Part shown: positions 24,183 to 33,468 of the stretch, in pieces
How positions within the stretch are numbered: the first letter of the stretch is position 1
How the letters are laid out: every line of letters begins with the position of its first letter
Assembly (NCBI RefSeq): GCF_042681825.1
Contig: NZ_JBHUGH010000002.1
Span: 62,001-126,000, forward strand
From: Halodurantibacterium flavum
GTDB taxonomy: Bacteria; Pseudomonadota; Alphaproteobacteria; Rhodobacterales; Rhodobacteraceae
Direction: 5' to 3'
Length of the DNA stretch: 64,000 nucleotides
Program-made: the position numbers and the translations under genes
The notes under the pieces: generated by a model
Database searches by the model: none
What the model saw: only the letters and a program-made list of their open reading frames with translations
Told to the model about the DNA's origin: nothing

Positions 24183-25331
24183 ATGACAAATGCCGATCCC
24201 TATTTCACTCCTGTGACGCTTGGCCGTCACACCCTTCGCAACCGTGTCGTTCTGCCTCCGCTGACCCGGCAAAGGGCTGCCCAGCCGGGCGACAGCGCGA
24301 CGTCGCTGATGGCCGAGTACTACCGCCAGCGCGCCGGCGCCGGCTTCATCGTGACCGAAGGAACGCAGATCGAACCTCGTGGACAGGGCTATTCCTGGAC
24401 ACCGGGCATCTACTCCGGCGCCCAAATCGACGGCTGGCGTCAGGTCACCGACGCGGTGCACGCCGAGGGCGGCGTCATCTTTGCACAACTCTGGCATGTC
24501 GGCCGCGTCTCGCACAATGCACTGCAGCCGAATGGCGATGCGCCGGTCGCCCCCTCCGCGATCGCACCCGAGAAGGTAAAGGCATTCATCGAGACCGCGC
24601 CCGGCGAGGGTAAGCTGGTCGCCCCGCCGACGCCGCGCGCATTGAGCGTGGCCGAGATCCACGAGCTTGTGGGCATGTACGCCCAAGCGGCCCGCAACGC
24701 GATCGCCGCCGGATTTGATGGAGTCGAGCTGCATTCCGCCAACGGCTACCTCATCAACCAGTTTATCTCCGAGCATTCCAATACGCGCACCGACGAATAC
24801 GGCGGCTCGCTCGAGAACCGCCTCAGGTTCCTCCGGGAGATTGTCGCCGCGGTGTCCGAGGCTGTGGGCGCCGACCGGCTCGGTGTCAGGTTCACGCCCC
24901 TGTTTGAAAGCACGGATCAGGACCGCATCTACATCGGCCTCGTCGAGTCCGATCCGCATAAGACCTACATCGAGGCCATCAAGGTCCTGGAACGGGCGGG
25001 CGTCGCCTATCTGTCGATCGCCGAGGCCGACTGGGACGGGGCGCCTGATCTGCCGGTCAGTTTCCGCGAAGCGGTGCGCGAGATCTACTCGGGCCGCGTG
25101 ATCTACGCCGGCAAATATACGGTCGAGCGTGGCGCAAGGCTTTTGGAGAGCGGCCTCGCCGATCTCATCGGCTTTGGTCGTGCCTTCATCGCCAACCCCG
25201 ACCTGCCCGAACGGATCGCCAATGGCTGGGATCTGAATCCTCTCGATCCGGCAACGCTCTACGGCGGCGGGGAGAAAGGGTTCACCGACTACCCGACGTA
25301 TCAGAGGGCGACGGTGGCCGCCGCCGAGTAA
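24183..25331 (+). CDS. Old yellow enzyme, NemA-like alkene reductase
   Basis: This 382-residue FMN enzyme belongs to the old yellow enzyme family, reducing the double bond of enones, maleimides and nitro-compounds with NAD(P)H. Marks include 'NRVVLPPLTRQRAAQPGDSA', 'EGTQIEPRGQGYSWTPGIYS', 'IFAQLWHVGRVSH', 'GVELHSANGYLINQFISEHS' (substrate-binding H and N) and 'RTDEYGGSLENRLRF'. A GGAG ribosome site precedes the ATG. Together with the NemR-like regulator it reproduces the nemRA pairing of enteric bacteria, with an aldehyde dehydrogenase placed between them. It should lie in the cytoplasm. Confidence 0.94.
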   Translation: MTNADPYFTPVTLGRHTLRNRVVLPPLTRQRAAQPGDSATSLMAEYYRQRAGAGFIVTEGTQIEPRGQGYSWTPGIYSGAQIDGWRQVTDAVHAEGGVIFAQLWHVGRVSHNALQPNGDAPVAPSAIAPEKVKAFIETAPGEGKLVAPPTPRALSVAEIHELVGMYAQAARNAIAAGFDGVELHSANGYLINQFISEHSNTRTDEYGGSLENRLRFLREIVAAVSEAVGADRLGVRFTPLFESTDQDRIYIGLVESDPHKTYIEAIKVLERAGVAYLSIAEADWDGAPDLPVSFREAVREIYSGRVIYAGKYTVERGARLLESGLADLIGFGRAFIANPDLPERIANGWDLNPLDPATLYGGGEKGFTDYPTYQRATVAAAE

Positions 25332-25465
25332 CACCTGTCGGCCAGCGCGCCGGCATTCCCGAGACCATCAACCCTGCGGAGGCCCGACATCGCCTCCGCC
25401 AGATCAGGGCAACCGCGCGGAACGGGAAGACCGATCCCGCGCATTTACAAGATTGGAGTACCGAA

Positions 25466-26206
25466 ATGAGCAACAACATCGAAAACAAGGTCGTCCTCAT
25501 CACCGGCGGCAGCAGCGGTCTCGGGGCCGAGACCGCACGCCTGCTGGCAGGCAAGGGCGCAAAGGTGGCCGTGGCCGCACGCCGCACGGACAAGCTGAAT
25601 GACGTGGTGTCCGAGATCGAGGCGGCAGGCGGCACGGCCAGGGCCTACGCCCTCGACGTGACCGACAAGGCCCACGTGGAGACGGTGGTGGCAGGCGTCG
25701 TCGCCGATTTCGGTCGGATTGACGTGCTGGTCAACAACGCCGGCCTCATGCCGATCCGTCCCATGAGCGAAGTCAACACCGACGAATGGGACCAGATGAT
25801 CGACGTGAACGTGAAAGGCGTTCTCTACGGCATCGCCGCCGTTCTGCCGCGCTTCCTGGAACAGGAAAGCGGCCACATCATAAACCTGAGCTCCGTGGCG
25901 GGCATCAAGGTCTTCGCGCCAGGCGGGACCGTCTACTCGGGCACGAAGTTCGCGGTCAGCGCGATCTCCGAGGGACTTCGTCAGGAAGTCGGCGAGCATA
26001 TCCGCGTTACCTCGATCGAGCCGGGCGCAGTGGATAGCGAGCTCAAGCTCGGCACGACGGGCACGGCGGCAGACACCGTGCGCGACTTCTACGAGCGCGC
26101 GATCCCCGCCGCCAGCGTCGCCCGGGCCATCGCCTTCGCGATCGAACAGCCCGCAGACGTCGACATCAATGCGATCGTTCTGCGGCCGACCAGCCAGCAG
26201 TTCTGA
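25466..26206 (+). CDS. Short-chain dehydrogenase/reductase
   Basis: This 246-residue classical SDR has the cofactor motif 'ITGGSSGLGAETARLLAGKG' at residues 12-31, the NNAG motif, the catalytic serine in 'INLSSVAGIK' and the 'Y-S-G-T-K' pair (Y and K of the active site). Arginines after strand 2 ('AARRTDKL') favour NADP. A GGAG site precedes the ATG by 7 bases. It follows the old yellow enzyme by 134 bases on the same strand and probably shares its control. It may reduce carbonyl products of the same electrophile; the substrate cannot be named. Confidence 0.92.
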   Translation: MSNNIENKVVLITGGSSGLGAETARLLAGKGAKVAVAARRTDKLNDVVSEIEAAGGTARAYALDVTDKAHVETVVAGVVADFGRIDVLVNNAGLMPIRPMSEVNTDEWDQMIDVNVKGVLYGIAAVLPRFLEQESGHIINLSSVAGIKVFAPGGTVYSGTKFAVSAISEGLRQEVGEHIRVTSIEPGAVDSELKLGTTGTAADTVRDFYERAIPAASVARAIAFAIEQPADVDINAIVLRPTSQQF

Positions 26207-26258
26207 CCGGGTTTGGGGAGGGCCGGATCATCCTTGCAAGACATGATTGGACTATGCG

Positions 26259-27539
26259 ATGCAACTGCCCCTGATCTACGAAAGGCGAAGTGATCCTCCC
26301 TTTCCCGTGCCGCCCCTGAAGCCACGCGCCGCGCCCCCGCGGCGCGTGGACCCTCCGGCGAATGACGGTCAGCCGCCTGTACCGTTCGGCGTAGCGGTGA
26401 TCTGTCTCATCCTCGTCGCGCAGGCCCTTCGACCGGGCATCGTTTCCGTAGGGCCGCTCCTGACGGAGATCATCGACGACTTCGGGTTGGCCCACGCGCA
26501 GGCATCGCTGCTCACCGCCATTCCGACCCTTCTGATGGGCCTTCTGGCCTTGCCAACACCCTGGCTCGCCCGGCGGTTCGGTCGGGACCGGGTGATCGTG
26601 GTCGCGCTGCTCGTGCTGGCGGCGGCGACGCTGGCCCGTGCCTACGCCGGATCGACATTCGCCCTGTTCGCGACCACGGCCGGGGTCGGCGCGGGCATCG
26701 CCATCGCGGGCGCATTGGTGCCCGGCTTCGTCAAGGCCGGATTTCCGCGGCAGGTGGCGCTGCTGATGGGCCTCTACGCAATGGCGCTGTCAATGGGCAG
26801 CACCTTCGCGGCAGCAGGCACCGGCTTTCTGGGGCAGGTCTTCGGCAGCTGGCGTCTGCCGGCAGGACTCTGGGCCATTCCGCCACTCCTGGGTGTCGCG
26901 GCATGGGCCTACGTGGCCTCCCGCAACGTGACCGCCCGCATGCGGGGCACGGGCCCACGGTATCCCCTGCCAGTCGGCAACCGCACAGCCTGGCTGATCG
27001 CCACCTACTTCGCCTTCAACAATGTGGTGTTCTACAGCTTCATCTCATGGCTCGCGCAGTTCTATGTCGAGCTGGGTCATTCGACGGCGTCGGCCGGGCT
27101 GATCCTCGCCTGCTTCACCTTCGCATTTCTGGTGGCGACTCCGCTGTTCGGCGCTCTCAGCCGCAATGAGGACCGCAGGCTCTTTCTCGCTCTGGCGGCC
27201 GGTATCGGCGCGGCCGGGGTCTTCTGGATGGCCATCGCTCCCGGCTTCCTGCCGCTGGTGATTGTTTCACTCATCGCATTCGGTGCGGGTGGCAGTTTCA
27301 CGCTCTCGATGACGCTGCCGCTCGACAACGCCCGGACCGACACCGAGGTGGCCTCGTGGAATGCATTCGTCCTGCTGGTAAGCTACATCGTCGGTGCGAT
27401 CGGACCGGTTGCGGTCGGCCTCCTGCGCGACTGGAGCGGGAGCTTTCAGCCGAGCATATGGCTGCTGGCGGCGATCAGCGCTGCGATGCTGCTGCTCGCG
27501 CCGTTCCTGCGGCCGCATCATCCCGCCACGCAGGGCTAA
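26259..27539 (+). CDS. MFS transporter, CynX/NimT-like
   Basis: This is a major facilitator with about twelve membrane segments. The first, 'VICLILVAQALRPGIVSVGP', and the 'GLALPTPWLARRFGRDRVI'-type loop between helices 2 and 3 ('LALPTPWLARRFGRDRVIVV') resemble the CynX/NimT subgroup. A proline-rich cytoplasmic leader of about 40 residues precedes it. I chose ATG 26259; a TTG at 26247 would add four residues and neither has a good ribosome site. It lies 52 bases after the SDR. In this setting it may export a toxic product or take up its precursor; nothing decides which. Confidence 0.85.
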   Translation: MQLPLIYERRSDPPFPVPPLKPRAAPPRRVDPPANDGQPPVPFGVAVICLILVAQALRPGIVSVGPLLTEIIDDFGLAHAQASLLTAIPTLLMGLLALPTPWLARRFGRDRVIVVALLVLAAATLARAYAGSTFALFATTAGVGAGIAIAGALVPGFVKAGFPRQVALLMGLYAMALSMGSTFAAAGTGFLGQVFGSWRLPAGLWAIPPLLGVAAWAYVASRNVTARMRGTGPRYPLPVGNRTAWLIATYFAFNNVVFYSFISWLAQFYVELGHSTASAGLILACFTFAFLVATPLFGALSRNEDRRLFLALAAGIGAAGVFWMAIAPGFLPLVIVSLIAFGAGGSFTLSMTLPLDNARTDTEVASWNAFVLLVSYIVGAIGPVAVGLLRDWSGSFQPSIWLLAAISAAMLLLAPFLRPHHPATQG

Positions 27540-27595
27540 CGTCAGCTGGGGCGCTGAGACCGCAGCAGAACGCGCCCGGACCGAGCCGGGCTCGG

Positions 27596-28753
27596 TTACC
27601 AGGCTTCCGAATAGATCGAGAGCGCATCGCTCTCGACTACCGGGCGCGGATTGTTGACCAGCAGGCGTTGCTGCTTCATCGCATCCGAAGCCATCCGGGG
27701 GAGCGCCTCTTCCGGGATGCCGACGTCACGCAGCCGCTGAGGTATCTGAAGACGGGCGATCAGCGCCTGCAATTCCCGAATGAAGGCCTCTGCCAGGTCG
27801 GACTTCGGATGATCCGCGAGGTGCGGGAAGGCGCAAGCTGCAATCTCGTCATAGGAATTCCTGGCATGCGACAGGTTGAACCGAAGCACCGCTGTCAGGA
27901 TGAGCGCGTTGCAAAGACCATGCGGAACGTGGAAGATCCCGCCGATCGGATAGGCCAAGGCATGGACAGCCGCGACCGGTGAATTAGCAAAGGCCTGCCC
28001 GGCCAGCATCGAACCCAGAAGCATGTTTTCGCGCGCTGCAATGTTGCTGCCGTCGTGCGTGGCCATCTCGATATTCGCGCCCAGCAACCGCAACGCCTCG
28101 CGAGCAAGGGCCTGGGAAATCGGATTGTTGTTCGCATTGGTGCAGCCATAGGCCTCGATCGCGTGGACCATGGCATCAATGCCCGTCGCCGCAGTGATCG
28201 CCGCGGGCAGTCCGACTGTCAGTTCAGCGTCCAGCAGTGCGATGTCGGGAAGAATGACCGGAGAGGAAACGCCGCGCTTTTCGTCGCCATCCACAGTCAG
28301 GATCGCAACCGGCGTCACCTCCGATCCCGTCCCCGCGGTGGTTGGCACCAAAACGAGCGGCAGGCGGGGACCTCGGGCGTTGCCGACGCCCCAGGCATCC
28401 TCCAGCGCCTCATCGGAACCGAGCAACAGGGCGGCGACCTTTGCGACATCCAGCGAAGACCCGCCGCCGAATCCCAGAACACCGGTCACGTCGGCGGCCC
28501 GGCCAGCCTCGACCGCAGCCATCAGGGTCGAGACTGAGGGATCGGCCTCGACCCTGTCGAAAACATGAACCTCTAGGCCCGCAGCCTCCAACGCAGCGAT
28601 GGCGGGGTCGGCAAGCCCGAGCGATCGCAGGCCCGGATCCGTCACGATGAGGATCCGCGGCCCAAGAAGCGCCTTGGTGTGCTGATCAATCTGCGCCGCC
28701 GCCCCTGAGCGGAAGAGAATGCATTTCGTGGTATTGAAGCTGAATGGGTTCAT
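27596..28753 (-). CDS. Iron-containing alcohol dehydrogenase
   Basis: This 385-residue group III alcohol dehydrogenase has the N-terminal dinucleotide domain ('GFGGGSSLDVAKVAALLLGS', 'LVLVPTTAGTGSEVTPVAIL') and a C-terminal helical domain with metal ligands D in 'TGIDAMVHAIEAY' and histidines in 'VHALAYPIGGIFHVPHG'. The ATG at 28753 has AAAGGAAA ahead. It is the last gene of a long minus-strand operon with a semialdehyde dehydrogenase and a Liv-type importer. 4-hydroxybutyrate dehydrogenases belong to this family, and a product of succinate semialdehyde would suit the operon's dehydrogenase. Other alcohols remain possible. Confidence 0.92.
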   Translation of the reverse strand: MNPFSFNTTKCILFRSGAAAQIDQHTKALLGPRILIVTDPGLRSLGLADPAIAALEAAGLEVHVFDRVEADPSVSTLMAAVEAGRAADVTGVLGFGGGSSLDVAKVAALLLGSDEALEDAWGVGNARGPRLPLVLVPTTAGTGSEVTPVAILTVDGDEKRGVSSPVILPDIALLDAELTVGLPAAITAATGIDAMVHAIEAYGCTNANNNPISQALAREALRLLGANIEMATHDGSNIAARENMLLGSMLAGQAFANSPVAAVHALAYPIGGIFHVPHGLCNALILTAVLRFNLSHARNSYDEIAACAFPHLADHPKSDLAEAFIRELQALIARLQIPQRLRDVGIPEEALPRMASDAMKQQRLLVNNPRPVVESDALSIYSEAW

Positions 28754-28857
28754 CGCCGTATTTCCTTTCTGTTCGGCGCAGGCGCCTGCCGCCTCTTGAT
28801 CGCCCGTGGGTTCTCTCTCGCGACACAAGCTGCTTCGGCTGGCAGAGCCGGCCCGGA

Positions 28858-29517
28858 TCATGCAGCAGCGAGCTGTGCACGCTCAATTTCGCCCCGTTCG
28901 ATGACATAGAGCCTGTCAAGAAGTTTGCTGGAATGGACGTGATCGGATTCGGAAAGCAGCACGGAAAGGCCTTCGCCCCGCAGCGCGGCGATCACTTCGA
29001 TCAGTCGTTGGGCCAAGGCCGGCGCGACACCTTCAAACGGCTCGTCAAGCAGCAGGAGATTGCGGCCGACGATCAATGCCCGCCCGAGAGCCACGAGCTT
29101 CTGCTGACCGCCAGAAAGTGACAGGGCCTTCCGGTCAGCGAAACGCGCAATCTCCGGCATCAGGTCGTACACCCATCGCAAACGGGCCGGATCCGGCTTC
29201 TGGCCCAAGGCATACAGCGGCAAAAGGATGTTCTCCTCCACATTGAACTCGGGGATCAGCCTGCGGTCCTCCGGCATGTATCCGACCCCCATTGCCGCGC
29301 GGGTGTGGGCGGGCGCCTCGGTCAGATACTTGCCCTGAATCGCAAGCTGCCCGGAGGAGAGCTTTTGCAGGCCCATGACCGTCCGCATGAAGGTGGTTTT
29401 GCCGGCACCGTTCCTCCCGATGAGGCCTACGGTGGTCCCCCGCTCGATGGTCAGTGCGGCATTGCGCAGGATCGGCGTGCCCGCGATCGAAACTGACAGG
29501 TTCCGGGCTTCAAGCAT
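28858..29517 (-). CDS. livF: Branched-chain-type ABC transporter ATP-binding protein
   Basis: This 219-residue ATPase has Walker A 'GRNGAGKT' near residue 34, the signature LSGGQQK and Walker B 'LLLLDEPFEGVAP', which is the LivF form. The stretch 'GVGYMPEDRRLIPEFNVEEN' is the family Q-loop region. It overlaps the partner ATPase gene by 8 bases. It is slightly shorter than most LivF proteins (about 233 residues), missing part of the C-terminal tail. The symbol reflects the family; the real substrate may not be an amino acid. Confidence 0.9.
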   Translation of the reverse strand: MLEARNLSVSIAGTPILRNAALTIERGTTVGLIGRNGAGKTTFMRTVMGLQKLSSGQLAIQGKYLTEAPAHTRAAMGVGYMPEDRRLIPEFNVEENILLPLYALGQKPDPARLRWVYDLMPEIARFADRKALSLSGGQQKLVALGRALIVGRNLLLLDEPFEGVAPALAQRLIEVIAALRGEGLSVLLSESDHVHSSKLLDRLYVIERGEIERAQLAAA

Positions 29518-30268
29518 GGACGCCTCCCATCACGAACTGGCGCACCTTGTCGTTCGCAAGCACCTCTGCCGTCGCGCCGTCGGCCAGGATGGTGCCTTCA
29601 TAGAAGGCAATCGTGCGCGTTGCGAAGCGGGTCACGATGTCCATGTCGTGCTCGATGAACAGCACCGTCGACTCTTCGTTGTTCAAAGGCAGGATCACGC
29701 TCTCCATCATCCCGATCTTCTCATCCACCGAAACCCCGGAGGTGGGTTCATCCAGAAGAATGATCGCCGGGTCCGTGACGGCGGCCATCGCGATATCAAG
29801 CTGCTTCTTCACGCCCTGCGGCAAGGATCCGACAACGCGGTTCGCGAACGCATCAAGACCGAACCGTCCAAGCGAATGTCGCGCCCGCTCGATCCGTTCA
29901 TCGGTCAGCGCCAGGGCAGAGAGCCCGCCCTTGTTCTCGCTCGCCGCGACGTCTGCCATCACCAGATTTTCCAGCACAGTGAGCTGGGCGAAAATCTGGC
30001 TGATCTGGAAGCTTCGGCAAATGCCCGCGCGGGCGGTATCGCGAGGGCCCATTCCGGTGATGTCCCGTCCTTTGAAGTGAATGGTGCCGGATGAGGGCTT
30101 CAGATAGCCTGTTACCATATTGACGAAGGTTGTCTTTCCGGCGCCGTTAGAGCCGATCACGGCGAGAATCTCGCCCCGGTTCAGGGTCACGCTGACCTCG
30201 CGCGCAGCGACGACGCCCCCAAAGCGCTTTTCCAGGTTCGTGGTGACAAGGAGTGGTGCAGTGCTCAT
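29510..30268 (-). CDS. livG: Branched-chain-type ABC transporter ATP-binding protein
   Basis: This 252-residue ATPase has the LivG marks: 'TTNLEKRFGGVVAAREVSVT', Walker A 'GSNGAGKTT', 'GPRDTARAGICRSFQISQIF' as the Q-loop region and Walker B 'IILLDEPTSGVSVDEK'. The usual LSYGxQR signature is replaced by 'LPQGVKKQLDIAMA', an atypical form. The ATG at 30268 overlaps the permease stop (ATGA). The longer open frame upstream to 30691 covers permease sequence on another frame and is not used. Confidence 0.9.
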   Translation of the reverse strand: MSTAPLLVTTNLEKRFGGVVAAREVSVTLNRGEILAVIGSNGAGKTTFVNMVTGYLKPSSGTIHFKGRDITGMGPRDTARAGICRSFQISQIFAQLTVLENLVMADVAASENKGGLSALALTDERIERARHSLGRFGLDAFANRVVGSLPQGVKKQLDIAMAAVTDPAIILLDEPTSGVSVDEKIGMMESVILPLNNEESTVLFIEHDMDIVTRFATRTIAFYEGTILADGATAEVLANDKVRQFVMGGVHA

Positions 30269-31206
30269 TGGCGTTGCCTTTTCTGTATCAGTGACCAGAG
30301 ACCCTCGGGCAGCAAGAGAATGACCGCGAGCATCACCGTGCCCAGCACGAGTTGCCACGCATTCGGGGCCAGATCGAGCGCGTAGGTCCGGACAAGTTCC
30401 AGCGCGAAGAAGCCGATGACCGGAGCGATCACCGAGCCACGCCCGGCCAGAAGTGCAACGAAGACGAAGCCACCGGACGTGGTCCAGTTCGTCATCATCG
30501 GGTCGACGTGCTGGGTCGCGATGCCATAAAGACCGCCACCAAGCCCTGAAAGCGCCGCAGCGACGACGATCGCGATGAAGACAACCCGTCGCGGCGATGC
30601 GCCGAGATAGGCAAGCCGGATCTCGTTTTCTGCCACCGCCTCGCAGAGCATCCCTGCGCCGGATTTCAGATAGCGCGCCGTCGCCAGGCAAGCCGCAAGC
30701 ACAAGCACAACAGTCATGATGTAGTTCGCGTTAGCGCGGATGGCGCGTTCGGGCATCCACCCGAAATAGCTGACAGGGGGTATGTTGAAGCCATCGGTTG
30801 ACCCGAGCCCGGCCGCCTTCACCAGCACGCCGTAAAGGATCATCGACACCGCCAGCGAAAGCATCGCATAGAAGATCTCCCGGTAGCGCGACAGCAGCAG
30901 CCCCAGAAGCACGCCGGCAACCAGAGAGACCGCAATCGAGGCGACCAGAAGAACCGCCACATCGGTGATCCCGGCTTTGGCGGCCAGCATGCCGACGGCG
31001 TAGCCGCCGAGGCAGAAATATAGCCCCTGACCGAAGTTCACCAATCCGGCGCGCATCTGTATCGCGACGCCCAGGGAAACCAAGCCGCCCGCGATCGCCG
31101 TCTGCAAAAGAAACCGGAGCCAGGAGGGCAAGAAAAAGCCGAGAATGAGCAGCAGGCCGAGGATGGCGATGTACAGGTGCTCGCGGCGAAAATCTGTCTT
31201 CATCAT
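30265..31206 (-). CDS. livM: Branched-chain-type ABC transporter permease
   Basis: This 313-residue permease has eight or more membrane segments and the LivM motif 'MLSLAVSMILYGVLVKAAGL' plus 'ENEIRLAYLGASPRRVVFIA', the cytoplasmic loop that contacts the ATPase. The segment 'GLVNFGQGLYFCLGGYAVGM' near the start is the classic family signature. Four-base overlaps link it to the genes on both sides. Confidence 0.92.
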   Translation of the reverse strand: MMKTDFRREHLYIAILGLLLILGFFLPSWLRFLLQTAIAGGLVSLGVAIQMRAGLVNFGQGLYFCLGGYAVGMLAAKAGITDVAVLLVASIAVSLVAGVLLGLLLSRYREIFYAMLSLAVSMILYGVLVKAAGLGSTDGFNIPPVSYFGWMPERAIRANANYIMTVVLVLAACLATARYLKSGAGMLCEAVAENEIRLAYLGASPRRVVFIAIVVAAALSGLGGGLYGIATQHVDPMMTNWTTSGGFVFVALLAGRGSVIAPVIGFFALELVRTYALDLAPNAWQLVLGTVMLAVILLLPEGLWSLIQKRQRQ

Positions 31207-32099
31207 ATTTTGCGTCCCGCTGCCCGGGCAAACAGCCCATGAGGTTTTATCGCCAGCACCAGGGACATGACCGCGTAGATGGCGAACAGTTCGAGTTCCG
31301 GCGCAAGGTGCACGCTCAGCGCCCTGGCATAGCCGGCAAAGATCGCGCCGATGGCCGCACCGGGGATGGAACCAAGTCCCCCGATCACGACGACGGCGAA
31401 GGCAAGGATGATGACCTCGACACCTATGCCCGGTGTCACGGCGATCTTGGGCGCCGTCACCACTCCGCCAACCACGGCAAAGATTGTCCCGATGGCGAAG
31501 GTGGTCGCGAAGATGCGGGTTACATTGATACCAAGCGCAGCGGAGATTTCGCGATCAGCGACGACCGCGGTCGTCAGCCGTCCCATCCGGGATTTTTCCA
31601 GCCAGAACCAGAGCCCGATCCCAAGCGCGATAGCCAAAGCAATCATCAGAAGATCGTAGATCTGGTAGGGAAGCTCGTTGATCTCGACATAGCCAAGGTA
31701 GGCATAGGGCTGCCAGGCAAAGTAGCTTTCAACCCCCCAGATCAGTTTGACGGCATCTTCAAGGATCAGGAACAAGGCATAGGTCACCAGCACCATCAGC
31801 ACCTCGTCCCTGCCGTAGAGCAGTTTGAGTATGCCGCGTTCCATCACCAGTCCCAGAAAAAGACCCACGATGATCGCGGCGAAACCCATGGCCAGAAACG
31901 CCAGGGCGTCAGGAAGTCCTGCGCTGTAATAGATGCCGAGTGTCGAGGCGCAGACATAGGCGCCGATGGCATAAAAGGCGCCATGCGCAATATTCAGGAT
32001 CCGCATGACACCATAGATGAGTGTCAGTCCGACGGCGATGAGGAACAGCCAAGCGGCATAGTTCAACCCGTCAAGTACGATGGCCGTGACAAGAAGCAT
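31203..32099 (-). CDS. livH: Branched-chain-type ABC transporter permease
   Basis: This 298-residue permease has the LivH signature 'GLTLIYGVMRILNIAHGAFY' near the N-terminus and 'ADREISAALGINVTRIFATT' as the coupling loop. The end 'LVLAIKPHGLFARAAGRKI' is typical. It lies 75 bases downstream of the binding-protein gene and overlaps livM by 4 bases. Confidence 0.93.
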   Translation of the reverse strand: MLLVTAIVLDGLNYAAWLFLIAVGLTLIYGVMRILNIAHGAFYAIGAYVCASTLGIYYSAGLPDALAFLAMGFAAIIVGLFLGLVMERGILKLLYGRDEVLMVLVTYALFLILEDAVKLIWGVESYFAWQPYAYLGYVEINELPYQIYDLLMIALAIALGIGLWFWLEKSRMGRLTTAVVADREISAALGINVTRIFATTFAIGTIFAVVGGVVTAPKIAVTPGIGVEVIILAFAVVVIGGLGSIPGAAIGAIFAGYARALSVHLAPELELFAIYAVMSLVLAIKPHGLFARAAGRKI

Positions 32100-32174
32100 G
32101 GAGACAACCTCTCTTGATCAAGGAAACCGGGCAGGTTTCGCGAGCGCTCTGCCCGGCCGAATATGAGGATGGCC

Positions 32175-33437
32175 TCAGTCGCAGGTTGCGCCGGGGAAGC
32201 CGGCTTCGATCCAGCCGATCGCCGTCATGTCGTTGGGCGGGTTGACGCAGGCGGCATCATAGGAGATCACATTCTCCACACTTGGCCTTCCGTCGACCAG
32301 CTTGTAGGTGCCGTAGGAAATACCCTGTATCGCCTGATGCCCATTGCCGATGGCCATCTGGATGATCCCGCCGGGTGCCTCGAATTCCAATCCCTTGAAA
32401 CTCGCTGCCGCATCGGCGCCCGTTGCGTCGGCTCCGGCAGCTTCATAGGCGGCTTTGACCCCAAGTACAGCCTGGGCCATTTTCCAGGCCGGAAAGGTCG
32501 GGGCCGATCCGAAACGTTCAGCATATGACTCGGCGAACCACCTCGCCAATTCGGTGTCCGGGGCAAATACGCTGAAGGGTCCGCGTGCGCCGACGATCGT
32601 CCCTTCGGGAATGTCGGCGCTCATGCCGGGAAAGAGGGCCTCGCCGCAGGTGAGCAGGATCGACATCCTCGCGAAGAGGCCGCGTGGCGCGGCTTGCAGG
32701 ACAAATGCTTCAAGATCGCCCCCCCAGAAGGAGGTGAAGGTCACCTTGGGCGTCGATGTCAGCAAGGCCGACACTTCGGCGCCGTATTGTCCGGCAAAGA
32801 GCTGCGGAAACTGTTGCGAGACGATGCCAGATTCCGTTTCAAGGGCGGTCAGTGCAGCGGTAAAGTCACGCCAGTTATCCTGACCCCAGGCGTAATTCTG
32901 GTTGATGCCCGCTACCCGCGACATGTCGACACCGCGATCCGCCAGGTAACGCGCCGCGCCGACGGCGTCCATCGTCGACATCGCGCCGGTTCGGAAGAGG
33001 AACTGCGGGTCTGTTACCACTTCCTCGAAGATCTGCGGCGTCCCGCAATCGACCAGCACGGTCAGGGTTTCCAACTCTTCGGCCAGAGGTGCGATGGATT
33101 TGCAATTCCCGGAAGACGTGTATCCGATCACCACCTCCGCGCCGCTGCGCTGAACGAGATTGCGGTATTCCACAACCGCGTCAGAGGCTTCGTCGATATA
33201 GGTCGCCCTGATTGTTCGGCCATTTATTCCGATCGTCCCATAGGGCGCAGGGACAGATCCTTCGTTGAGCGCATCGAACAGCAGCGCGGCTGCATTGCGT
33301 TCGGGCATTCCGAAAGGTCCAGCGGACGGACCAGAAAGAAAGACAGGGACACCGATATGGATTTCCCCACCCTGGGCCAGTGCGCCGGACGCAGCGAAGG
33401 CGCCGGCCACAAGGGCCGTTGCAGCAAGTTTCTTCAT
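32175..33437 (-). CDS. livK: Liv-type periplasmic substrate-binding protein
   Basis: This 420-residue family 6 binding protein begins with a signal peptide ('MKKLAATALVAGAFAASGAL' then AQGG). It shows 'IHIGVPVFLSGPSAGPFGMP', 'VEYRNLVQRSGAEVVIGYTS' and 'SGNCKSIAPLAEELETLTVL', with cysteines that could form a disulfide. Members of this family bind amino acids, amides, urea, aromatic acids and short hydroxy-acids. The operon enzymes suggest a C4 hydroxy- or oxo-acid, but that is inferred. Confidence 0.92.
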   Translation of the reverse strand: MKKLAATALVAGAFAASGALAQGGEIHIGVPVFLSGPSAGPFGMPERNAAALLFDALNEGSVPAPYGTIGINGRTIRATYIDEASDAVVEYRNLVQRSGAEVVIGYTSSGNCKSIAPLAEELETLTVLVDCGTPQIFEEVVTDPQFLFRTGAMSTMDAVGAARYLADRGVDMSRVAGINQNYAWGQDNWRDFTAALTALETESGIVSQQFPQLFAGQYGAEVSALLTSTPKVTFTSFWGGDLEAFVLQAAPRGLFARMSILLTCGEALFPGMSADIPEGTIVGARGPFSVFAPDTELARWFAESYAERFGSAPTFPAWKMAQAVLGVKAAYEAAGADATGADAAASFKGLEFEAPGGIIQMAIGNGHQAIQGISYGTYKLVDGRPSVENVISYDAACVNPPNDMTAIGWIEAGFPGATCD

Positions 33438-33468
33438 GTTTTCTCCTCCCTGAGAAAATGTATGCCCG

